This document shows, one piece after another, positions 7,953 to 17,000 of a stretch of DNA of 54,940 nucleotides (positions are counted from its first letter, which is position 1; the number at the start of each line of letters is the position of its first letter). Both the position numbers and the translations under genes were made by a program. The notes under the pieces were generated by a model. It was not told the DNA's origin and did not search any database. It worked only from the letters and a program-made list of their open reading frames with translations. The stretch is from a virus. The stretch lies in the IMG/VR virus record IMGVR_UViG_3300006923_000028, positions 1-54,940 of that record; one strand, given 5' to 3'.

Positions 7953-10900
7953 TATTCAGAAGTCTCCTTATCAAATCTCCACTTATCGTCGAGCGTCATA
8001 TCGCCCTTATAAGCAGTAGCAACATTGTAGCCATGTAGCTGTGCAGCTAGAATCTGGGATAGGCGTCCCTCGCGAGCGTTCTTAATAGCTGACTTAGCAT
8101 TCCCTGCAAAGTTATCCCAGCCAGTCTCAAACAAATCTTCTGGAATTCCTGCAATCCAAGGCTCTCCATTCCTCATAAGAGGAACAACATTAACAGCGAT
8201 CTGCTGTTTAGCCCAGAACCAAAAGTTGTACATGTTAAGGAAAGTGTCAGCAACCTTAGGCTCAAACACGGAGGCAGCTGCCTCAATCACTACTTTAGCC
8301 CTTTCAGGCCTGTTCTCAATCTCGTTAGCAATACTGCCGGTAGTTACTCTTGGGACACCTCCAATAAAGTTAACGATGTTCTGCTGGAAGAAAGAGCCTG
8401 TGCTCCAGAGCCCGCTCCCCAACTTAGCCCGATTTAGACGATTAAGAATAACACCAGCAGATAGCCCGCTCAATACTGGGAAGCTGGCTACCTCATTGGA
8501 AATAACGACAGCGTCTGGGGTAATGACAGAAATGAAACCATTCTCTGGAGTGAAAATATGGGTAACTTCCTCGACTTCAATTGGTCCAGCGATACCGTTA
8601 TAGTCATCAGCTAACATAATAATATCATAAGGCTTGATTCGAGCATTACCAATAAGGGTGATAGAACCCTTATACATGTCTCGTAGCCCTTTCATAATAG
8701 ACGCAACACCGTAACGAGTGGCAAGCTGTTTACCATTACAGTTGAAGAAGTCGATATTCTCAGCAAGAACATCTTCATCAGGCATAGAGCTGTGAGCCTT
8801 CATCTCAAGAGTGTTCCACCAGTTAGCTCCAGAGTTCTTCTTACCCATTCTTGTTCTTGCGCGAGTGCTTTCATCAAAGTCAAATAGTTTCTCTGTGCTA
8901 GCGTCCCAACTCTTAGTATAGGTAACTGAAACAGCATTCCAAACACCATAACTTGAAACTGCAATGTTGTTTCCAACAAGATTAATGGAAGAGCTAGCAA
9001 GATGATACCCACGGAAGGGCTTAAATCGAGCATTCAGTCCTTCAATATATTCAGCAATTAACAAGTGGAAAGCTTCCTTATTTTCATAGCTTCGGTTGGT
9101 TATCTCGGCAAGGTCTTCATCAAGCCTCCTAAGAATACCTTTTCGAAGCGTGGTCATCCTTTCCTTATAGCTTGTGGGAACAGGACGAGCCCAGTATCTC
9201 TGACTTGGGACTCCAAAGAACATTGTCATACGCCGACCGTAGGGAACAGGAGATGCAATCCACCCAGGATGCCTTAGGGTCATCTCTTGGAAGACATCCC
9301 AAACAGTTGTGTTCATTAAGAAGTACATGATATCATTGGGGTGCATCTTCCCAGTCACGTCGAAGACCCCCCAGTCAACAATATCTTCTACCGATGGAGC
9401 AAAGACATTATCGTCTACAGGGTTGTTGAGCCTATGTCGCATTTTATACTTAAACTCTGCATCAGAAGTATAGAGGGCATCAGCTGCTTCGATTGCACCA
9501 AGGGCTAGAACTGCTCCGACTGAAATCGGAGCGGCCAGCGGCATCACCACGGCTCCAACAGCACCAGTAGCGATAGCTCCAGCGATTCTCCATAGACTCC
9601 AGTGAGGCTTAGAGTGAATCGTTGTGCGTGACTTACGTGGGCCAAAAATTTCTGGACGAGGAGGCCTGGTTCCGTGCTCTAGTTCGAAGTCAGCTTGCTG
9701 AGCCTCTCCTGGCTGGAATGTAGACCCATAGGTGAACCTGCCAAAGTGCAAAACCTCAGGCGACTTGAGCATTGTGTCAAGGAGCTCGGCAGTGTCTACA
9801 TAACCGTAAGCTCTCGAGAGAGTCCTATTATTCATAACCTCATCCCCCTTCATCTTCTTACCAGAGACGCCCTTTTCTACAGCGACAAGCTCAGCTGCAT
9901 AGGACTGGGCCATGATGGAAACATGATCGTTGTTGTCACCCCAGCTGACTTGAAGGACACGACCATTGAAAAGGTTCTCCATGTACTGAGGGTTGTTAGC
10001 AAACCCAAGACGGAGGCGAATGTCCATGCCCTCTCTGAGAACTATAGACTCAAATCGCTGCTTAGAATTATCTGCTTGGCGTCTTTCATCAGCTTCATTA
10101 GCCCTACCTGTAGTTGCCCCATTCTTAGTTTCCCTACCGATGTAGTCAATGTCTCGCAGTCCGGCAGGCATTGTTCCGTCAAGAACACCACCAACATTCT
10201 GAAGCTCAATAATAACCAGGTCTGCTGGGATCTTACGGCTGCGTGTACAGGTGATCTTTTTAACAGCGGAGTAGCCGTAGAAATCGCTAAGGGATCTCCA
10301 CCCTTCGGTCCCGTTGTCATCAACGAATTCAATCTTAAAGGTTGGAAAGGCTCTCCTCATCAAGAAGATTCCTTCACTGAGCATCCCGTTAGCAGACTCA
10401 AGACATAGCTGCTGGATAGCCTCATCCCCATAGATGTGGTCTGTGTTTTTGTTCCCACTAAATACACCAGCCTCCTTAGAGGCCATGCGCCCAGTAGCCC
10501 CATCAACAAAGTCATTCTCTGCTTCCATGAAGTCTTTAAGGTCCTCGGATGGCTCATAAACCTTAATAGAAGATCGCGTGTTGCCTTCACCGCCATCTCC
10601 ACTACCGTCTGGGACTGCAAGCTTATCTGCTATTTCTGTATCCTCTAGTTCTTCTTTGAGCTTCTTGCCACTTGAGAAATCCTTCAAACTCCCCCAAGCA
10701 TTGCTAGCACAAGTACGGAGCTGGGCTTCCCATGGAACCCCACTAAGGTCATCCACTCCACCATCTTCGCTTGGATTATAGAAGTAAAAGTCAGGGTAAG
10801 TCATGACACGACTATGCATGATTGGGTGAGTGGGAAGAATAAGATCAGGATATGCATCTGGCATGTGAGCATATGCGCTCTTCCTTGCAAGGGCAATAGT

Positions 10901-13900
10901 CTCGGGGAAATGCTGGTCATCTCTGTCTACAAGATCTGCAATGATTTGCTGGATCATGTTTGCCCAGCCCCTCTTGTAAATCTCATAAATAGACCTCTCC
11001 AGTTCAGGAGAAGTGTGGGTTCCGAAAAGAAGACGGTCATCCTCGGGAGTGTAACGAACTATAGTCTTAGTTCTGTTCCGAGATACTGGGAGAATCTCCG
11101 TTGTTCCTCTGGCTCGAATTGCGGCAAGCTCCGCTCTTACACTTTCTGTGTGTTCAGAGCCAGTAGCGACTCTAGCCTCATAGGCTCCAATAGGCCCTTG
11201 AATACCTCGCACAGCATATTTGTTAAAGGTAAGATTCGCATACTCTTCCCAAAGAGCATCAAGCTGATCATTGTGCCAACCCTTGGTGGATTCTTGCTGA
11301 GCAAAGGATGATCTATTAGTAAGGGAATCCACCCAGGCGGTATGCTCCGGATAGGTTAATGAAAGGGTTGCCCCGCTTCCAGAAACATACTGTCTTCTAT
11401 TCCCAAACATTGGGAGGATCACTTCTTCAAAGCCCCACAAATCAAATTCTGCTTTAATCTCAGCTTCAGTAAACCCTCCATACCACTTATCACTGAAGAC
11501 ATGACAACCTAGAAGGAGACGCAAAATCACCTGATTGACCATGTTTTCCGCATAGCTACTTTCTCCAGTTGGGTATTTGTTAGTGTAGTCTGCGTACCAT
11601 TCTCCAGAGTTGTTCAGTTCAGGCCTATTGACAGCTACACCGTCTCGATGAACCTCTGTGCCAGGTCTTCTGTTGAGGGTGCTTGCGACGGTAAAGAACT
11701 TCCTCACCTCTTTGAAGAACTGACGGAAGACCTCGTCCTTGTCATAGGTTACGCTTTCGAGCACAACGTTGTGGAACTCAGCACTTGCGTCAAATTCCAT
11801 TTGAATCTGATACAAGCCAGGAGAGCCTGGGATAGAGCTAGTACCCATGCTGCTGATAACCCAATTAGATGATCCGGCAAGATTGCTTCCAATGAAGTCA
11901 ATGTTTGCGCACCATGCCATGGGAATGTTTCTAAACTTCCGAGCATTGTATTCAAGAGTAGCCCTCATGCTCCAAAGCTGACGAGCTTCTGGGGAGAGAC
12001 TATCTAGCCTCCTATCTCCGTCATAGGTTCCCTTCTTAGCCTCACGTCCTAGACGGTCTACGCCTTCTTGCTCGAAGGTGCTATTAAGGTCAAGAGCCTG
12101 GAAGAAGATCCGCGCCTCCTGTCCTCCCATGTACTGAGCGGTAGGAAGCTCATGTCCAACAAGAGGAATACTAGCAAACCTGTTAAGGAGCTCAACTCCC
12201 CACACGGTAATGACTGTTCCATCCTTAGGCCTGTTTCCACTGGAAACAATAATACGCCTGGGACGATAGAGAGTAAGGGGAACATGAGGACTGTTATAGA
12301 GATGCCACCCTTCTTCCTGCAAGCTTATAGCTTCGAGCTTTGCTGCGTCTCGCTCCTCTTGAGTTGGCTCTTCATACTTGAATTCCTTAGATGGACTAAC
12401 ATCTTCTACTTCAATAGCATCAGCCCGAGCAACTACACCTCCAGCTGCATCCACAATGCCTGGGTTTACATTCTCGATATTCATTAGGCGAGGCTCGCCA
12501 CCCATGTCAGGATTTGGAGAACCATTCTCCCATAGCTCAACGTGAGCGTGAACACCGTGAACTCCACTCGTGCCACTTCCTCTGTCTGCGTTAGACGTTC
12601 CGGCATTGCCAACCTGCTGTCCAACCGTAACAAAGGCTCCGTTTCTTGGAAGGCTGGCATTCTCCATGTGTCCTATGCGAACCCAAAGACCGTCATGATC
12701 GCCGGTTCCTTGGATTACAATATACCCACCAAAAGAACCAGAGGGATTTCCTCCTCCTGTTGTATATCGGATGACACCATTGATTGGACTATGAATAGAT
12801 GTGGTTGTTCTGCTGTCAGTTCCACCCCAGGCAATGTCTGTCCCCTTATGGCTTCTGCTTCCGCCAGAAGGGGTCGAGCCTCTTGGCCCAACTCCATCAC
12901 CCACACTACCGACATTGTTAGTAACGACCATAGCCGTACCAACACCTTCGTAGACCTTTTCATTTCCATTAATAGTTCCAGTGCCAAAGACACTAGAGTC
13001 GAGCCCAGGGATACGATCGGCTCCACTGTAGGTGTCGGCGCTGTGACGAATCTTTGCGAAGGACTTATGTAGGAGTTTACCTAGAGCAGTGTTCGGAGAG
13101 AGAGCCGTATATTCTCTATAGTCGAAGATAACATTTTGACCAGGACTGAATTGCCCGTAGCTAAACGGAATTGGATTAAACTGACTGGTATGGCCGCCGG
13201 TCACCCCTCCAACACGAGTGAGGCTATTGTCAGTTCGATATCTGTTTCTTTCGAGTCGGGAAGTCTTTGCACTATTTCTAACGGCATCAATCATTCCAAA
13301 ACCATCAAAGTCTCGCTCCATGGCAATGGCTTGGAGATGATTCAGATAAAGAATGTAAATGTTTGATTCATTAGCAGAGACAGGATTCGTTGGAAGGTTG
13401 GGAACAATAGGAGGAGTAACGTCTGTGAACTCCATAAACTTAGCCTTTTGGATAAGGTCTGTTGGTTCATCAGACTGAGCTGTAGGGAAACTTGATCCTG
13501 CTGGAGGGCGAATATCGCTGCCTCCCCCGTCTTCAATCTCTAAGATGGTTACTTCTTTTCCGCTCTTCCTTTTAAAGCGCCAGTTTTGTTTGTAGCTAAA
13601 GAGTGGGCTAAAGGGGGAGTAGTTGAACCATGACAACATAAGCTGAACGGACAATGCATCAGGGTTCTCTTCGATAGAAGTGATGGTCATGGCTTCAGCA
13701 CATACAGCCATAGGAACAGCATCAGTCGCATTGGCAAGCATGACGGACCGAATGTAGTTATTTTCTATTTCCCAAAATGGGGTGTACTTGAACTGCTGGA
13801 TTAACCTATGAAGCTTCCAGACCTCTCCTGGGAGGACAATCATGGTTAGGTTGATTGCAGCTATACCTCGGCCCGTTTTCGTCTTGGACGAAGTTCGAGA

Positions 13901-14032
13901 TCTTAGATAAGACGATTCATTAATAGCCCCACGATGAGATATAGAAATATCTGTAGGTGGAACGATAAACCCAAGGTCATTAAATCTAAAGTATCCTTCT
14001 TGGACCTGTTGATATGAATTAAATGCTGTCAT
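7952..14032 (-). CDS. giant baseplate hub protein with embedded M23 peptidase domain
   Basis: This 2026-residue protein appears to join several modules. Residues about 1-150 resemble a tail-tube-like hub domain (GRGIAAINLTMIVLP ... ALSVQLMLSWFNY). Residues about 385-505 are an M23/LytM-type peptidase: HKGTD with H395 and D399, and HAH with H495 and H497, the zinc ligand and catalytic pattern. Residues about 575-775 look like a second tube-like domain (ARIFFQALDLN ... YQIQMEFDASA). Residues about 1230-1400 resemble gp27 / late control D-type hub folds (GMDIRLRLGF ... NGRVLQVSWGDNNDH). A Gly/Ala-rich hydrophobic stretch follows at about 1483-1520. In contractile phages the hub closes the tube and its peptidase opens the cell wall during infection. 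It lies 3 bases after the 1768-residue gene. Confidence 0.8.
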   Translation of the reverse strand: MTAFNSYQQVQEGYFRFNDLGFIVPPTDISISHRGAINESSYLRSRTSSKTKTGRGIAAINLTMIVLPGEVWKLHRLIQQFKYTPFWEIENNYIRSVMLANATDAVPMAVCAEAMTITSIEENPDALSVQLMLSWFNYSPFSPLFSYKQNWRFKRKSGKEVTILEIEDGGGSDIRPPAGSSFPTAQSDEPTDLIQKAKFMEFTDVTPPIVPNLPTNPVSANESNIYILYLNHLQAIAMERDFDGFGMIDAVRNSAKTSRLERNRYRTDNSLTRVGGVTGGHTSQFNPIPFSYGQFSPGQNVIFDYREYTALSPNTALGKLLHKSFAKIRHSADTYSGADRIPGLDSSVFGTGTINGNEKVYEGVGTAMVVTNNVGSVGDGVGPRGSTPSGGSRSHKGTDIAWGGTDSRTTTSIHSPINGVIRYTTGGGNPSGSFGGYIVIQGTGDHDGLWVRIGHMENASLPRNGAFVTVGQQVGNAGTSNADRGSGTSGVHGVHAHVELWENGSPNPDMGGEPRLMNIENVNPGIVDAAGGVVARADAIEVEDVSPSKEFKYEEPTQEERDAAKLEAISLQEEGWHLYNSPHVPLTLYRPRRIIVSSGNRPKDGTVITVWGVELLNRFASIPLVGHELPTAQYMGGQEARIFFQALDLNSTFEQEGVDRLGREAKKGTYDGDRRLDSLSPEARQLWSMRATLEYNARKFRNIPMAWCANIDFIGSNLAGSSNWVISSMGTSSIPGSPGLYQIQMEFDASAEFHNVVLESVTYDKDEVFRQFFKEVRKFFTVASTLNRRPGTEVHRDGVAVNRPELNNSGEWYADYTNKYPTGESSYAENMVNQVILRLLLGCHVFSDKWYGGFTEAEIKAEFDLWGFEEVILPMFGNRRQYVSGSGATLSLTYPEHTAWVDSLTNRSSFAQQESTKGWHNDQLDALWEEYANLTFNKYAVRGIQGPIGAYEARVATGSEHTESVRAELAAIRARGTTEILPVSRNRTKTIVRYTPEDDRLLFGTHTSPELERSIYEIYKRGWANMIQQIIADLVDRDDQHFPETIALARKSAYAHMPDAYPDLILPTHPIMHSRVMTYPDFYFYNPSEDGGVDDLSGVPWEAQLRTCASNAWGSLKDFSSGKKLKEELEDTEIADKLAVPDGSGDGGEGNTRSSIKVYEPSEDLKDFMEAENDFVDGATGRMASKEAGVFSGNKNTDHIYGDEAIQQLCLESANGMLSEGIFLMRRAFPTFKIEFVDDNGTEGWRSLSDFYGYSAVKKITCTRSRKIPADLVIIELQNVGGVLDGTMPAGLRDIDYIGRETKNGATTGRANEADERRQADNSKQRFESIVLREGMDIRLRLGFANNPQYMENLFNGRVLQVSWGDNNDHVSIMAQSYAAELVAVEKGVSGKKMKGDEVMNNRTLSRAYGYVDTAELLDTMLKSPEVLHFGRFTYGSTFQPGEAQQADFELEHGTRPPRPEIFGPRKSRTTIHSKPHWSLWRIAGAIATGAVGAVVMPLAAPISVGAVLALGAIEAADALYTSDAEFKYKMRHRLNNPVDDNVFAPSVEDIVDWGVFDVTGKMHPNDIMYFLMNTTVWDVFQEMTLRHPGWIASPVPYGRRMTMFFGVPSQRYWARPVPTSYKERMTTLRKGILRRLDEDLAEITNRSYENKEAFHLLIAEYIEGLNARFKPFRGYHLASSSINLVGNNIAVSSYGVWNAVSVTYTKSWDASTEKLFDFDESTRARTRMGKKNSGANWWNTLEMKAHSSMPDEDVLAENIDFFNCNGKQLATRYGVASIMKGLRDMYKGSITLIGNARIKPYDIIMLADDYNGIAGPIEVEEVTHIFTPENGFISVITPDAVVISNEVASFPVLSGLSAGVILNRLNRAKLGSGLWSTGSFFQQNIVNFIGGVPRVTTGSIANEIENRPERAKVVIEAAASVFEPKVADTFLNMYNFWFWAKQQIAVNVVPLMRNGEPWIAGIPEDLFETGWDNFAGNAKSAIKNAREGRLSQILAAQLHGYNVATAYKGDMTLDDKWRFDKETSE

Positions 14033-14035
14033 AGA

Positions 14036-17000
14036 TTAATAGTGATCAATTGCTGATGGGTAGAGGGGCCGACGGTTGTCGTTAATTCGTGTTCGAATAT
14101 TTGCCCCAGGACGACGTCTGCGATATTCAGAGATGGCTCTATCCATTTCGCTTGACTGCATGTTCGCTCCCGTTCGTGCGCGACTTGTTGTCCCGGTAGA
14201 GGTGACCCTGGCGGTGGGAGAATGGGTCACGCCACTTCTTCCAGGCATTGCAGACTGAGGAGCTACTCCCTGTGGGGTGATATTGGCAGCAGGCATGTTA
14301 AGCATACTTCCATCTTGAATGTGCTGTAGCAGTCTAGGATCAAGCCCAGCCTCATCTCCTAGGGGAGCTCCACCATAGCCAGGACCACCCATTACACCCT
14401 GCATTAGGGCTGTTCCTGCAAGGCCTATAATCGCTGCAGTGCCTAGTGTTCTCTTGTGTTTTCCGAGTTCCTTAGTAGAGACGTTAATCTTTCCTAGCAT
14501 CTCTTCGACAAACCCAGCCATAGTGCTTTGGCGATTGACTGTGCTTACAGCCCGAGCCAACTGATCTTCACCAGCCATGCCATGCTCTATAGCATACCGA
14601 GCAGCCTTAAGTGTATCATCTAAAGACATATTGCGCTTGGCTCTGCTTAAGTTGAAGACCCTTCTCTTGATGCCACCTTCTTCATTCTGGTAGTTAGCCA
14701 TGACGGTCATGAGAGCTTTTCTGTCAGCTTCACCCCAGGCGAATCTCTGAGACTTTCCACCAATCTCAATATTGTAGCCTGACCTAATGTTTCCCTTGCC
14801 CATGAAGATGTCTTCCATAACCCCAATGAACCTGCCAGTGTCCATTTGAGCTTTTGTGGAACCTTGTGGTCCATAGAGAGCTTTGATTAATTCATCTCCA
14901 ACATTCATAGCTTCAGGAAGATGACGAGATTTTAGAGTAGCTGTTTCTTCAACAGCACTAAGGATAGAGTAGATTTTAGATCGCTGCTGCTCTGGCATAT
15001 CCTCAAGGAGCATAGCGTATTTGACTTCCTCAAGGGTCCTCGAGACGCGCCCAACATCTTTACCGTAGAAGAGCTTTTTGGATTGCTGAATACGTAGATC
15101 ACTGACAGCTTCTTGACTGTAGCCCTTTCTTTGCCCATAGTCGATCATACTATCAAAGACATCTTTGTTAACCTTCTTCTGCCAAACCATTGCATAGTCA
15201 TATTGCCGGGCGATCTTTTCCATAGCGCCTTTTCTGCGCATCATGCGAACACCATCTGGGTCGGTCATGAGCTTAACGAAAGCCCTATCCGCGTCATAGT
15301 CCATACCCATGCCTGGAGCAAGGCCTAGCTCGTAGTCGCTCTTCACCCCATTAACGGTAACGCTAACCAGTCTTTGAGCAATCTTGATGATCTCTTGATC
15401 CTTAGAGGATCCTCCAGTGTAGACAGCAATTCGAGCAGGCTGAATAGATCCCTGATAAGCAGCAGGCATTCGGCCAACGATACCCGACCAAGAAGCCTCC
15501 CCTCTAAGAAAGGCTCCCTTCTCAAGCTTGCTAGGCAGGGTTCCGGCATCTTCCATTTCGCCAACAAGTCGCTTTGCCAGTTTCTGACTAATGAAGGCCG
15601 TGTTGCCATCGGCTAAGTCCATCCCAACCCGAGTATTAATTCCTTCCCTAGCGCCAATCATGCTATCTTCAAGGATGTCACTAATAGCTGGCAAGCCAGC
15701 AACCTGAGCATAGGAAGAGCCTGCCCCAAGCTTATTCTTAGTGAGGCTCCTCTTCGCGGACTGGTAAAGGCCAACAACCCCTGCCATTCCGCTTTGCTCA
15801 TGTCCACTCATGATCCGAGCTAGGCGGGTGTCCATGTCAAGATCCTCATATCCATCAGGAGCCAACAGCTGGAACATCTTTTTAACCTGATTACGGTAAG
15901 CCTTTTCCTGCAGCTCACCACCCTGTGCACGAGCATAGCCAGCTGTGCGGATCTCTGCCCCTAGCTCAGCGCTCACAGACTGCATACCAGGGACGTGCCA
16001 AGAGGTAGACATACCTCTAGCCTTAAGGGCTCCATGCATTTCCTTTGGCATTTCTACTACAGCACCCCTGCCACGGAACCAATCTTCCTGAGTAATGTCT
16101 GCAAGACTCTGGGAGGCAAACTTCACTCTAGGTAAGCTTTCATCTATCTGGGTAGCGTCACCGGTCATGCTCCAAAGCATCTTGCCAATAGCATTGAAGT
16201 CATCAATAGTCGCAGCAGAGGAGGTGCTTCCATAGATGTCCCTAACAAGTGCTTCTGTTAGGTTCTCCCCACCAGACATGATCTGCTTGCTAAGGAGCAT
16301 GTCAAAGTTACGAGCCTCAACACTTCCCATACGGCCCTGAGCCAGATGGGGAAAGTCACCTATAAACTGCGATGAGCCTCCAATAGCCATTTTAAGTCTA
16401 GCAAGGCCGGCTACGTGACCGGAGTCTTTAAAGACACCAGTAAGCATTGACTCATAAGCAGCAACGGCTTCTGGACTACCTTGCTTTCCGCCATAGAAAA
16501 TGCTACCGCCACCAAAGACAAGTCCAATTGACTCGCTTCGACCTAGCCCCAGAAACTTCGCTTTCTCAGCGACAGCACGTAGGATATCGGGAACTTCCTG
16601 TCCCGCAGCGTTGAGTGTCTTTCGTGTAGTATCATAAAGCTTACCTTGATCTTGAGCTAGGAACTGCTTAAGCCTAAGCATCTGTGGAGTCTCCCCCAAG
16701 GTTGCATTCAGCTTATCAAGACTGCCTCTGGCAGCAGCGAGGTCTGCCCTCCATGAGGCTGGTGAGCCATAATCGATAAGTCGCTTCTCTAGACCACGCT
16801 TTTTATCTACAGCAGCAAGTGTTTTTTGAACATCGAAACTTTCAATTGGTGCCGAACTTAGCTTTCCTAACATAGCCCTTGCTTTCTTATAGTCCTTTCT
16901 AAGCTTATTCAATTCTGGATGCTTTAGACCGATCTTCTTCTCAAGATTAAGGATTTTACCCTTTAGCTTAAGCAGGTCCTCGGCAGCCTTAGAGTTATCA

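Noticed and set aside
9695-10408. Open frame of 237 codons on the plus strand opposite the hub gene
   Set aside because: It lies fully inside the strongly supported hub gene on the other strand, has no ribosome site and no recognisable protein pattern.
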